In this document: in pieces, positions 6,453 through 15,228 of the stretch
How positions within the stretch are numbered: position 1 is the first letter of the stretch
Layout: each line of letters begins with the position of its first letter
From: a virus
Virus record (IMG/VR): IMGVR_UViG_3300044998_000364
Coordinates: 1-39,537 of that record
Reading direction: 5' to 3' (one strand)
Length of the DNA stretch: 39,537 nt
Position numbers and translations under genes: made by a program
The notes under the pieces: model-generated
Told to the model about the DNA's origin: nothing
Database searches by the model: none
Seen by the model: the letters and a program-made list of their open reading frames with translations, nothing else

Positions 6453-6797
6453 ATGAGTCGGAAAAACAAGCACGATCTCGACGATCCAGAAATAGAGAAA
6501 AACTCTAGACTGGTTTCTTGGTTGTCGATGCTGACCTGGCTCGGGACTTGCGCCTGTGTCTATGCAGTCTCAAAAGAGATCCGCCTCGGTTGGGAATTGG
6601 TATGCATTGATATCTTCCTTATGTGGGCAGGGAATACCGCTTCAGGTCGAATATCGTCTCACGATTCCGTTCGGTTGGTAAGAGAACTCGTCCGTCCCGC
6701 ATCAATTTTGGCGGCGAGAGTGAAAGCCCAGAACCTGTTCAGTGATCTTTCCGACGATGACCGCGCAGCGCTTGATGGCGGAAGATCGAATGAATAA
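6453..6797 (+). CDS. Small membrane protein, probable moron
   Basis: A 114-aa protein with a charged N-terminus (residues 1-20), two hydrophobic segments (about residues 25-42 and 50-64, WELVCIDIFLMWAG) and an acidic cytoplasmic-type C-terminus. It sits between the tape measure and tail-tip genes, which are normally adjacent. Its DNA is visibly more A/T-rich than the flanking tail genes. ATG at 6453 is preferred over the upstream in-frame TTG because of the TATCTT box 7 nt before it. No known domain. A role in lysogenic conversion is an inference from the location. Confidence 0.55.
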   Translation: MSRKNKHDLDDPEIEKNSRLVSWLSMLTWLGTCACVYAVSKEIRLGWELVCIDIFLMWAGNTASGRISSHDSVRLVRELVRPASILAARVKAQNLFSDLSDDDRAALDGGRSNE

Positions 6798-6855
6798 TTC
6801 TGCCTTTTCGAGCGTAATTAACGGTAGCGTTTTTGGGAATCAAGCCACAATACTA

Positions 6856-6864
6856 CGTAGGAGG
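6856..6864 (+). promoter_or_regulatory. CGTAGGAGG: element variant that is also a Shine-Dalgarno
   Basis: CGTAGGAGG has the same frame and spacing (4 nt before the ATG at 6869) as the CGTAGCTGG elements, but the CT is replaced so that a perfect AGGAGG results. It decides the start at 6869 rather than the upstream in-frame start at 6833. Confidence 0.55.
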
Positions 6865-6868
6865 ATCA

Positions 6869-7486
6869 ATGGAGCAAATTATCGACTTCGTCAATGATTG
6901 GGTTATTCCAGTCTTTCTGTTGATGATCTGCACGGCTGCCGTCTGGGTGCCAATGTTTTTCCGACCCAAAGTCTCCGCATGGGTTTATCGCCGTTCGGAA
7001 GAAGTGCTCGAAATGCTAGCAAAGGATATCGAGAACGCCCCGGTTGACGATCAAAGAGGGTCTTCGCCGCGAAGTGACGAGGACCTGATGATCCTTGTTG
7101 CAACGCTGAGAGTTGTTTCGATGACCTCCTGTTTCGGACCCGACTTGAAACAGAACAAGCAACATGCCCCCGAGAAGCGAGCTTTGACTGAAGATGTGAT
7201 GGCCAGTTACAAGCGCGCCCTTGAGAAGTACGACTTTGCATCAACAGCAACGTTCTCGATCATGCTTCTCTCTTCAATTGGGACGTGGGTATCCAAGCCT
7301 GTCTTCTACATCGAAGATGGACGCGGTCGCTTTTTTGGGCAGGACTGGTGGACGTCGATAAAGTCGTACCTTGTCTACAAGACGCTCACTGACGAGCGAT
7401 CACCAGAGACGATTACTGCACCCGGTCCAGAGAACCTGACGTCTCGACTTGAGAAGCTTCCCGAAGGGTTTGCCCTAGCTCAGTAG
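6869..7486 (+). CDS. Membrane protein, probable moron
   Basis: A 205-aa protein with one strong N-terminal membrane helix (residues about 11-33, VIPVFLLMICTAAVWVPMFF), a long polar domain, and a weaker hydrophobic segment near residues 130-145 (FSIMLLSSIGTW). Like its upstream neighbour it lies between the tape measure and tail-tip genes and is more A/T-rich than the structural genes. AGGAGG at 6859-6864 fixes the ATG. The two genes may form an independently transcribed pair acquired as a unit. No recognisable family; no function assigned. Confidence 0.55.
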   Translation: MEQIIDFVNDWVIPVFLLMICTAAVWVPMFFRPKVSAWVYRRSEEVLEMLAKDIENAPVDDQRGSSPRSDEDLMILVATLRVVSMTSCFGPDLKQNKQHAPEKRALTEDVMASYKRALEKYDFASTATFSIMLLSSIGTWVSKPVFYIEDGRGRFFGQDWWTSIKSYLVYKTLTDERSPETITAPGPENLTSRLEKLPEGFALAQ

Positions 7487-7494
7487 CTCTAGGT

Positions 7495-7518
7495 GCCCAG
7501 CTTTACCGGCTACTGGGC
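7495..7518 (+). other. Hairpin downstream of moron pair
   Basis: GCCCAG at 7495-7500 and CTGGGC at 7513-7518 form a perfect 6-bp stem with a 12-nt loop. There is no T-run after it, so it is not a standard intrinsic terminator, but it marks the end of the moron pair. Confidence 0.4.
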
Positions 7519-7569
7519 GGGCGGAAGGTTAACGAGGGAAATCCATAAACCCCGGCGACGGAACCCAAC

Positions 7570-7578
7570 CGTAGCTAC
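7570..7578 (+). promoter_or_regulatory. Start-associated element variant CGTAGCTAC
   Basis: CGTAGCTAC differs from the consensus at the last two bases and lies 5 nt before the ATG at 7584. It marks the return to structural genes after the moron insertion. Confidence 0.55.
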
Positions 7579-7583
7579 GGGCG

Positions 7584-9908
7584 ATGCCCTTCACTTTCAA
7601 GATCGATCACGCGCAGCGTCGCTTCGCTCGTCTGCGGATCGGCATTGCGCTTGCCGGCAAGGACCTCGCCTCGGCTGGATCGAGCGGGATCTACGTCGTT
7701 CCGGTCGACGACTCCATCATCCTGCGCCCAGTCTGCACAGGTCCTAGCTGGCAGATCAGCTCCACGGCACCGTACGACAAGCTGACCCTGGCGAACTTCG
7801 GCTCTCCCTCAGGCATCAAGGAGTTCGACCAGAGCGGTCTCGGCGCGAAGAAGTTCCTTGTGGGCGCGAAGAACATCACGCTGCAGACCACGACGACGTG
7901 GGCGAAGAACACGGGCTTCGTCGTGGAGTTCCTGGGCTTCTCCAACGGTGGGCAGAACGCCATCGTCCTGGAGTGTGGCTGGTCCTCTGGCACCTCCGTC
8001 TCGTCTGACACTGCCTTCCGGCTCTACAGCGACGGGTTCGCCGAGGTGTGGCGTGGTGGGGCAAAGATCGCCACGGGCAAGATCAGCGGCGGTGGATCCA
8101 CGTCGAACCCACAGAACCAGACGGTCCAGATCATCTTCCTTCCCTGCAAGCGGCGAGAGCTGCTCATCTGGTCGAGCGCAGGCGACGGCTTCCGGGCGAT
8201 CATGCCCGACATCAACGAGGACACTGCGGATCCAGCGATCGTTCCTAGCGCGAAGTTCTGGGTCCGGCAGCCGGACATCTCGACCAACGTCCTGGTCGCT
8301 CCCTTGAAGTTCGCCACGAGCGGGTACGCACTCAGCGAACCGTACGTGCTTGCAGAGGCACCAGTAGGCGGCACTCCTCCACCAGACCCTGACGTACTCG
8401 AGACATACGACAACGCGAGCTGGGCAGGCGGCACGGCTCAGCCCTACCGGATCTATGGGGACGAGTCGTTCCGAACGGGCAACACCGATGCGGCCAGTGC
8501 GTACCTGACCGACTGGTCCGGCGCGACGTTCACGCCCAACGGGACGGACAAGAACGTGCGGATCCGTGTCGACCTGTCTGGCGATGGCAACAGCACTCCT
8601 TCGATCTATGGCGCGGAGCTGGGTTACCTTGGACTCGAGGCGATCACGGACGATTCCGAGGAGTTCGACCTCACCGACTATGTGACCTCGTTCTCGCTCT
8701 CTGTGCCCGAGGGCGGCGGCCCTACGGCGAGGGTGAGCGTGAACGCGCATCCCGACGTTGTCGCGGGTGTGGCGGGATTCAGGACGCAGTGCAACCGTCC
8801 TCTTGAGATCAAGCTCGGAAGCGTGCCTCTGCTCAACGGCCGGGCGAGTCCTCCGCAGTACTCGAGGCGCATGAACCCAGATGCTGAGAAGATCACGTTC
8901 GAAGTGCAGAGCACCATCAAGGCGCTGCAGCGCTACAGGTTCAGAGAGCGCAAGCCGTTCGATGGGATGTATGTCTGCAGATCCTCGGACGAGGACAGCC
9001 TGGTGCGCTGGGTGCTTCGCCAGTGCGGAGTTCCCGACAGCGCGATGGAGTTAGAAGACTCGAGCGTCCGCATCGGCGACATCGCTCCAGAGCGGTGCGG
9101 AGAGTGGGCAGAGTATGCCGACGTGGGCGCTAGCGCCTGGGAGGTCATCACCCGCTTCATGGAGGACTATCTCGGCGGGTGGTTCTACGACGTCGTGCCG
9201 ACCTCTGGCGGTCTGAAGTTCGTCGTGAAGTCTCCTGCGACCATCGAGGCGAGCGCCCCGGTGATCGATCTGTACTGGTCGAACGAGGACGCACTCGCAG
9301 CTCTCGTTCCGGAAGCAGACGTGTGGAAGTACGTGGTCCGTCAGATGGACTATCAGGTGGTCGAGCCGGAGTCTAACGAGATCGTCATCACCGGGCGGGA
9401 TCCACGCACGGCTCTCAGCCTTGGAGCGGTCAAGCGGGATTACAACGCTCAGGATCCGACCCTTGCCCCTAGCGCAAGACCGGACAACTGGCTCGGCGAG
9501 CCTGCCATCGTTGGCATCATCAACGCTGGGATCAGCACCCAGGACGTGGCGAACTCTGCAGCGGCGCTCGCTGCGGCCAGGCTCTTCAATCGCAGGGAAA
9601 TAGTCGGGATCGAGTGCGAGTTCCTGGAAGTCGCTGGAGTCCCCGTCTGGCGTGGCGACCGGGTGAACATCGACGGCGATCCGTGGGTGGTCACGGCGCT
9701 CGAGCTGGAGGCGGTCTCAGACGTGGACGACTTTCGCTGGAGACCCTGCAAGTACACCCTCGCTTCCGACATCGGAGGGACGGGAGGTAAGACCGCTTAC
9801 GAGATCGCATCGATCGAGCGTATGAAGAGGCGCGAGGCGGTCGTCCAGCGTCGCAACTCGATCGGTTTGGCAGCGGTCAGGCGGCAGAGCGCGGTGGTGG
9901 TCCCTTAA
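7584..9908 (+). CDS. Putative tail-tip/baseplate hub protein
   Basis: A 774-aa protein after the tape measure and moron insertion, where distal tail and hub proteins are encoded. The N-terminal about 280 residues are beta-rich and look like a distal-tail or carbohydrate-interaction region. A Pro-rich linker lies near residue 265. The section from about 355 to 690 (from EFDLTDYVTSFSLSVPEGG) has the alternating pattern of gp27/Tal-like hub domains (strand-rich with a VxxWxxRxCG-like helix segment). The C-terminus is basic and helical. No peptidase or lysozyme motif was recognised. The start is ATG after CGTAGCTAC; the stop overlaps the next ATG (TAATG), coupling the two tail-tip genes. Confidence 0.55.
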   Translation: MPFTFKIDHAQRRFARLRIGIALAGKDLASAGSSGIYVVPVDDSIILRPVCTGPSWQISSTAPYDKLTLANFGSPSGIKEFDQSGLGAKKFLVGAKNITLQTTTTWAKNTGFVVEFLGFSNGGQNAIVLECGWSSGTSVSSDTAFRLYSDGFAEVWRGGAKIATGKISGGGSTSNPQNQTVQIIFLPCKRRELLIWSSAGDGFRAIMPDINEDTADPAIVPSAKFWVRQPDISTNVLVAPLKFATSGYALSEPYVLAEAPVGGTPPPDPDVLETYDNASWAGGTAQPYRIYGDESFRTGNTDAASAYLTDWSGATFTPNGTDKNVRIRVDLSGDGNSTPSIYGAELGYLGLEAITDDSEEFDLTDYVTSFSLSVPEGGGPTARVSVNAHPDVVAGVAGFRTQCNRPLEIKLGSVPLLNGRASPPQYSRRMNPDAEKITFEVQSTIKALQRYRFRERKPFDGMYVCRSSDEDSLVRWVLRQCGVPDSAMELEDSSVRIGDIAPERCGEWAEYADVGASAWEVITRFMEDYLGGWFYDVVPTSGGLKFVVKSPATIEASAPVIDLYWSNEDALAALVPEADVWKYVVRQMDYQVVEPESNEIVITGRDPRTALSLGAVKRDYNAQDPTLAPSARPDNWLGEPAIVGIINAGISTQDVANSAAALAAARLFNRREIVGIECEFLEVAGVPVWRGDRVNIDGDPWVVTALELEAVSDVDDFRWRPCKYTLASDIGGTGGKTAYEIASIERMKRREAVVQRRNSIGLAAVRRQSAVVVP

Positions 9909-12900
9909 TGCTTGCCGGCAAGTACTGGGAGTGCCAGCGCCTGGAGTTCAAGGTCGCGGGCACAGGCTCTGGGACCGACAACGGCACGGGCTACGCCTAC
10001 TCTGGAGAGATCAGCTCGTTCTTCTGCGCGAACGCACTCGCGACGGCGCTCGGTCTTCGGATCACGATCACCTCGAGAACTTCGACCTTCCCCGGTGGAG
10101 CGCCTTCGGGTAACTGGTCGGTCGTTCACCAGGGCATCATCAGCGCGAGTACCACGGGAACCGGATTTAACGGTTCGCTCAGCGGCTCGATCGAGGTCGA
10201 CGACTATGTGATCTACAACGAGCCAGGTACCTGGACTATGAAGTGGTCTGCCGTCCGTGCCTATGCCAACGGCAGCCTGGTCGCCTCGAGCGGAGCAGGT
10301 TCGTACACCTCGGCACGCTTCGCAGCAGACGCGATCTTCCCCCACGGCATCCCTCCCTTCCTAGAAGGCGGCGCGGGTGTCGGCGCTACTCCCCCGATCA
10401 ACAACAACTGTCCTCCGGGAACCTGGGGCGGCGCTCCGATCCTCGGCGATGCGTCGGCAACGATCACTGGTGGCTGGCGATTCATGGACATGGACGGAAA
10501 CTGGCAGACTCCGACCGTCACGATGCCTCCGGCATGGGCGCCTCCCTTCACCTGCGGTGCCACGACCACGTGGGACGGGGAGATCGAGTGCTTCGCCGAG
10601 GTTCCTGGCAACGGTGACTACCTGACGGAGTCGGGCTGGCTGTGGCTGATCCCGAACCTTCCACGCGAAGTCGTGCGGATGAACGATGATTACGAGGCGC
10701 AGATTATTCGACTCGAGTCGCCTTCAAGAACGTTCTTCACGATCGACGAGACGATGGTCTACTGCCCTGACCCGACCGAACCTGTTGTGACGAACAACGG
10801 ATCGAGCACGACGCTCACGCCTTCAAGGGCACAGCTTCTGGCAAGGGTCACGAATAGCGCGAACGCCATTGAGGACAACCTAAACGATGAGTGCTACGCG
10901 GGCGGCTCCTGGACTCGCTACTTCCAGGACTGGTCCTTGCCGGGCGTGGTGGTGACCGGGCAGGCGCTCGGCGGTGCAAACGCCAGCGTAGGCGCTCTCA
11001 CGCACGTGGACGAGTACGCACGCGCTGCGAACTTTCACGGCGCTCCGCACTGGCTGTATGCGCCCTGGTTCCCTCCTAACTCGGCATCGCCCACGGTTCG
11101 GTGGCCGATCAACGGAACTCCTGCGGACCTTGAGGACTACTGGTATCCAGCTCGCCAACAGTGGATTTATCACCCTTCGGTGGGCGACTCGACGAACAGA
11201 CGAACGGACGTCATCGCCGAAGGCATTGATCAGTCCGGCATAACCAATGTTTCGACGATCGTTACCGGACTGCCTAACTTCTGGGGTCTCAGCTCATTCA
11301 TCGCAGACGACACGGTCTGGCTTACTGCGGTCGAGCTGAACGCCCTGTCCAATTCTAGGTGGACGTTCGACGGATCCGGCACGCGCCAGGTGACGTCTTC
11401 CAGGATCGAGTTCTCAGCCGACTCGGTCGAGGCAGAGTTCGACCTCAGCTCTTACACGGTCTGGCCGTACATGGTGCCCACGCTCGCGCGCAACGTGGCG
11501 CTCTCCGGCGCGAACTGGTCGAACATCGCATCGGTGAGGATCGAGATCGAGGACGCCACAGGCAAGGTGATCGAGCTGGTGGCAGCGGCAACCGTGGCGG
11601 GCAACTGGGATATTCCTGCGGTGCTCTCCACAAAGTGGCACTCATCCCTCGCCCAGAACCTTGGTGACTCCGGATTCCTCGCCGACACGTACGACGACGT
11701 CGCCGACTCAGCAGCGGACTATTCGCCGACCATCACCGCAGACGAGGAGCTCGCGCCTACCCAGCACGGGAGCCTGGCGCGCTCATACGGGAAGCTGCGG
11801 ATCACGATCACTAAGAGCAACCCTGCAAACCCAGCCACTCTCGGTCTGATCACCTTGAACCTCGCTCCGAGGGCAGAGTGGTACGTGCGCTATGAGAGCG
11901 GGCACGGTGCCACGGTGCTCAGCAAGAACGGTCCGCTGTTCCGGACGCAGACACTCGGCTTCCGAGACTCGCTCCTGGACGAGCTACTCTCTACTCCGAT
12001 CGTCAAACCGGAGCTGGTCGACGCGCCCACCATCGGTGACTGGCTCAGCTTCCGGCGTGCCTTCTTGGAAGGCAGGGATGCTCAGGACGCCATTCTCACC
12101 GAGGGACTCACCTACTTCGTGAACAACGAAGAGATGACGATCGCCAAGCACCTCTGGCGTGATCCTTCGCAGATCCTGAACACGCACTCTTTCCTTGTCC
12201 AGGGTGAGGGCGGTCCAGTCCCCTGCCTCGTTAACGGGTATCGCCAGATCCCACCGACCGCGATCACTCCGGGACTGAAGCGAACGAAGGCAGACGACTG
12301 GCAGGAGACGGGGGCTCTGGGTCAGTACACCTACTCCCTCATCGCGAACAAGCGGAACATCATCACGACTGAGGACGTGGCGCTCGAGCTGCGCTGGCCC
12401 TCGAACGTGCTCACATTCGAGACCTCGCCACCGGACGGGTGGGTGATCGGCTTCCACACACTCGCTGTCGAGAACGATGAAGGGTACGACGCAGAACTTG
12501 TCTATGCGGGTGACGTGTGGCTGAAGATGCGGCCCTGGCGCGGGGCGCTCCTCTTCCCTGCTTTCTTTCCAGTTGCCGGCACCAACGTCTCCTACGACGT
12601 CGACTATGCGTCGATGCTCCACGTGTTCGCCTCGATCGACGAGGACGGGAAAGTGCGCATCGGCACGAGCGGAAACGACTTCGCCATCACTTGGCAGACG
12701 ACGAGCATCGACGCACAGTGGATCTGCATCAAGATCGATCGCGACTCACAGGACCAGAGACTTCTACTGGTGGTTGAAGACGCTGGGTCTGTTAAGCTGT
12801 ACGAGTCGGTAGATAGAGGCGAGGCGTTCACTTTGGCAGACACGATCGGAACCGGAACGAAACCCTTTATATTCATCGGCAAGGACGGAGTGCGCCACAT

Positions 12901-13117
12901 CTACTGGCACGACTCTGGCGCTATCAAGGGTCAGCTCCGAGACCGCTTCAATGCGGTGATCGAGTCGACCTTCACAGCCCGCTCAGGCGTGGACGATGCA
13001 GGGTGCGCAGCGGACGAGGATGTAACAGCCCAGGGCGAGAAGCGCGTCCACCTGGTGGTGGTCGAGGGCGGCTCGGTCGTCCACTACGACTCGGAAGACG
13101 GTAAGACCTTTACGTAG
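9908..13117 (+). CDS. Large tail-tip protein with BNR/Asp-box-like C-terminus
   Basis: At 1069 aa this is the largest protein of the phage and a likely host-recognition or tail-tip protein. It is beta-rich throughout. The C-terminal about 300 residues carry repeated motifs of the form IDEDGKVRIG, YESVDRGEAFTLA and YDSEDGKTFT. The last two match the Asp-box pattern (SxDxGxTF) of BNR-repeat beta-propellers found in sialidases and phage tail proteins. No catalytic residues can be proposed. It is coupled to the upstream hub gene by a TAATG overlap and followed by a gene with its own CGTAGCTGG element. Confidence 0.6.
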   Translation: MLAGKYWECQRLEFKVAGTGSGTDNGTGYAYSGEISSFFCANALATALGLRITITSRTSTFPGGAPSGNWSVVHQGIISASTTGTGFNGSLSGSIEVDDYVIYNEPGTWTMKWSAVRAYANGSLVASSGAGSYTSARFAADAIFPHGIPPFLEGGAGVGATPPINNNCPPGTWGGAPILGDASATITGGWRFMDMDGNWQTPTVTMPPAWAPPFTCGATTTWDGEIECFAEVPGNGDYLTESGWLWLIPNLPREVVRMNDDYEAQIIRLESPSRTFFTIDETMVYCPDPTEPVVTNNGSSTTLTPSRAQLLARVTNSANAIEDNLNDECYAGGSWTRYFQDWSLPGVVVTGQALGGANASVGALTHVDEYARAANFHGAPHWLYAPWFPPNSASPTVRWPINGTPADLEDYWYPARQQWIYHPSVGDSTNRRTDVIAEGIDQSGITNVSTIVTGLPNFWGLSSFIADDTVWLTAVELNALSNSRWTFDGSGTRQVTSSRIEFSADSVEAEFDLSSYTVWPYMVPTLARNVALSGANWSNIASVRIEIEDATGKVIELVAAATVAGNWDIPAVLSTKWHSSLAQNLGDSGFLADTYDDVADSAADYSPTITADEELAPTQHGSLARSYGKLRITITKSNPANPATLGLITLNLAPRAEWYVRYESGHGATVLSKNGPLFRTQTLGFRDSLLDELLSTPIVKPELVDAPTIGDWLSFRRAFLEGRDAQDAILTEGLTYFVNNEEMTIAKHLWRDPSQILNTHSFLVQGEGGPVPCLVNGYRQIPPTAITPGLKRTKADDWQETGALGQYTYSLIANKRNIITTEDVALELRWPSNVLTFETSPPDGWVIGFHTLAVENDEGYDAELVYAGDVWLKMRPWRGALLFPAFFPVAGTNVSYDVDYASMLHVFASIDEDGKVRIGTSGNDFAITWQTTSIDAQWICIKIDRDSQDQRLLLVVEDAGSVKLYESVDRGEAFTLADTIGTGTKPFIFIGKDGVRHIYWHDSGAIKGQLRDRFNAVIESTFTARSGVDDAGCAADEDVTAQGEKRVHLVVVEGGSVVHYDSEDGKTFT

Positions 13118-13127
13118 AGCAGGCGTT

Positions 13128-13136
13128 CGTAGCTGG
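13128..13136 (+). promoter_or_regulatory. CGTAGCTGG start-associated element
   Basis: Exact CGTAGCTGG, 7 nt before the ATG at 13144. This is one of the two longest spacings seen. Confidence 0.65.
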
Positions 13137-13143
13137 GGGCGAG

Positions 13144-13464
13144 ATGTCCAGCTTTAACGTCAACAACGATGCAGAGGCCGATGCAGTCACCGCCTCCGGC
13201 GCTACGTGCGCAGAGATCCCCATCGACTCGGCTGCGCGCGACGGTCTTCTGATCGAGAACCGAGACGCGTCGATCGACATTCACGTCACGCTGCTTCCCG
13301 ATCGGGACGAAGCGGTTTACACGACCGCCCAGGCTTACGCGAAGCGGATCTTCAGAGTCGCTGCAGGCACCACCGAAATGATCGGCATCAAGGGTCTAAC
13401 GCGTGTTCTCGTCAGCGCGGCGTCTGGAACTCCGGCCTTTGCCTACCAGGAGTACAAGTCTTGA
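13144..13464 (+). CDS. Small tail-associated protein, function unknown
   Basis: A 106-aa protein predicted to be an all-beta single domain (FRVAAGTTEMIGIKGLTRVLV near the C-terminus). It sits between the large tail-tip gene and an SGNH-hydrolase-like tail gene and is coupled to the latter by a TTGA overlap. Small beta proteins in this position often act as adaptors or trimerising collars for fibre or enzyme proteins, but nothing in the sequence proves this here. Confidence 0.6.
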   Translation: MSSFNVNNDAEADAVTASGATCAEIPIDSAARDGLLIENRDASIDIHVTLLPDRDEAVYTTAQAYAKRIFRVAAGTTEMIGIKGLTRVLVSAASGTPAFAYQEYKS

Positions 13465-14909
13465 GGACCATTCCGAAGGGAGGAGCAGTTACCCTCCCTG
13501 TTCCTTCGTGGGTCTCTGGAGATGGGCTGAGCATGGTCCGCTCGATCGTCAAGGGTGGTGGATCGTTCGCGGTCGCCTGTATCGGAGACAGCAAAACCGA
13601 AACAGTGAATCCCGCTGCCGGCAGAGCTACCACTAACCCCGTCCGAGAGGCATGGTCGGCTCAACTCCAGGAGCTCTTCAACGAGAACGGGATCAGCGTC
13701 CTCGACGTGCCCTGCACCTACCACGACGGCACGGGCAACGGCCTTATGCCTGGTTACGTGGCAAGTGGGACGGTCACTCACGTTCAGCCAAAACTCGCGG
13801 TTCTTACAACTGCCACGACGGGTGCCGCAGCCTACTACTTTCCCCAAGGACTTAACCATTGTGCGGTAGTTCTTGCGGTTGGTCCGAACAACTTCTCCGG
13901 TTGCCGAGTCAGCGTTTACACTGGCAATGTTACTGGGTCTATCCCGGCAGCTGGGAAAGTCACCAACCGGGTTGCCGACTGGCAGACCGATGCCAATGCA
14001 GGGATAAACGGTTCGGATTCTTCTTGGTTCCTGGCCTCGCTTCGGGTCAACTCCTGGGCTGACAACATCGTTCAAAAGAACGCGGAGGGCGTGGAGTTCG
14101 AATCGATCAACAACGTGATCATCAAGGTCGCCGAAAATGTCGATATGGGGGTGACCTCTGGCACCGGGTGTACGGTTGTGGTCTATAACACGGGCGCGGT
14201 GCAGACGGGTCTGCACCGGATTATTGGGAAGCGTGGCGGTGCGACCTTCCAAGAAGGGTACCGGGCGGTCTTAAACATCGGAGCGTTTGGAATGCTAGCG
14301 ACCGTTTATCTAAACAGTACAGCGGCGGCAGCAGATCGAGACTTCTACGGTGCAACAACGGGGCTTAACAACTTTGCCGAACAATCGGTACGGTTCCTCA
14401 AGACCCAACAGCCAACCCTCTTCGGCACCGATAATAAGACGGGCGACCTTGGGGGGCAGGTGGCAGGCTTCGATAACGTGATCACCACGTTCGGGCTCTA
14501 CACTAACCGTGGTGCGCTCCCTGCGTTCTCTGCCATTACATCAGGTGAGATTGACGCTGAGGTTGCTCTTGCGGTCGCATTGTGCCAGAAGGCGGCGGAG
14601 TACGGCGTCCCATTTGTCTACTTCGAGCTCATGGCGATTAACTCGGATGCCGGGTATCGAAACTACATGGAGGCCATGAAGGCGGCAATCTCGGCCCAAC
14701 CGAACGGCGTGTTCCTCTCGGTGCCAGAGTACATCTCTGCCAAGTTCGGGCTCACCGTCGCGCAGGCTCGTAACCGCGCAACGGTAGAGACAGCTCTCGG
14801 GTCCGTAGCTATAGACGCGCAGGACGGGTCCAATTTTCACACTGGACGTTATGGCCAGCACCTCGAGGCGGAGACAATTAAGGGTCTCTTCCAGTGGGCC
14901 CTCGCCTAA
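13461..14909 (+). CDS. SGNH/GDSL-like hydrolase tail protein (putative depolymerase)
   Basis: A 482-aa protein. Near residues 40-46 it has CIGDSKT, matching block I of SGNH/GDSL hydrolases with Ser44 as candidate nucleophile. Near the C-terminus DGSNFHTGRYG supplies a candidate Asp455/His460 pair resembling block V. Between them lies a long beta-rich insert (about residues 110-290). Tail-borne SGNH enzymes usually deacylate or deacetylate surface polysaccharide during adsorption. The start is taken as TTG at 13461, overlapping the upstream stop (TTGA) with CAGGAG 7 nt before it. The frame is open upstream but there overlaps the smaller, better-supported gene. It is the last late gene before a terminator. 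Confidence 0.65.
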   Translation: MRTIPKGGAVTLPVPSWVSGDGLSMVRSIVKGGGSFAVACIGDSKTETVNPAAGRATTNPVREAWSAQLQELFNENGISVLDVPCTYHDGTGNGLMPGYVASGTVTHVQPKLAVLTTATTGAAAYYFPQGLNHCAVVLAVGPNNFSGCRVSVYTGNVTGSIPAAGKVTNRVADWQTDANAGINGSDSSWFLASLRVNSWADNIVQKNAEGVEFESINNVIIKVAENVDMGVTSGTGCTVVVYNTGAVQTGLHRIIGKRGGATFQEGYRAVLNIGAFGMLATVYLNSTAAAADRDFYGATTGLNNFAEQSVRFLKTQQPTLFGTDNKTGDLGGQVAGFDNVITTFGLYTNRGALPAFSAITSGEIDAEVALAVALCQKAAEYGVPFVYFELMAINSDAGYRNYMEAMKAAISAQPNGVFLSVPEYISAKFGLTVAQARNRATVETALGSVAIDAQDGSNFHTGRYGQHLEAETIKGLFQWALA

Positions 14910-14936
14910 CCGAGAAAAGTCTGAAAAGTTAACCGT

Positions 14937-14966
14937 GCCCTCGCCTTAGTCGGCGGGGGCTTCGTT
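14937..14966 (+). terminator. Terminator at the end of the late region
   Basis: A 9-bp stem (14937-14945 with 14952-14960, one G-U pair), a loop of TTAGTC, then TTCGTT. It lies between the convergent ends of the late and early transcripts. The loop contains the stop codon of the minus-strand gene. Confidence 0.6.
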
Positions 14967-15221
14967 CCATCGCTCGATCAAGTACTCCGCTGCACGAGTG
15001 GCGAACCGCTCGAGGTCGTTCGACTCGTAGCCTGATGGATCGCCGAGCCATTTCACCACGCCAAAGAGTTGTCCCTTCTCGATCTCGACGACGGTTTGTG
15101 GGCATGGCAATCCCTCGACTTCACCATCGGTGAGTGGGCGCAATTCGAACGAGGGTTCAGTTATCCGGATCACCGACATTCCGTCCATGGTGAGCACGAA
15201 GTCTGGAAGCCTCATCGCCAT
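14946..15221 (-). CDS. Hypothetical protein, 91 aa
   Basis: A small acidic protein at the distal end of the leftward operon, starting 7 bases after the methyltransferase stop. Two ATG codons (15221 and 15215) are possible. Residues 1-50 form predicted beta strands (MRLPDFVLTMDGMSVIRI) and the C-terminal 30 residues a helix (ERFATRAAEYLIERWNE). No known domain was recognised. Frame continuation upstream into the methyltransferase gene is a shadow and was removed. Confidence 0.55.
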   Translation of the reverse strand: MAMRLPDFVLTMDGMSVIRITEPSFELRPLTDGEVEGLPCPQTVVEIEKGQLFGVVKWLGDPSGYESNDLERFATRAAEYLIERWNEAPAD

Positions 15222-15228
15222 AAGACTA

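Noticed and set aside
7493-7747. 84-aa plus-strand frame before the hub gene
   Set aside because: It runs out of frame into the hub gene, has low-complexity Arg/Ser composition and lacks a ribosome site or element.
13206-13460. Longer start of the SGNH-like protein
   Set aside because: This part is an out-of-frame shadow of the 106-aa gene, which has its own element and start; the TTG coupling with CAGGAG is better supported.
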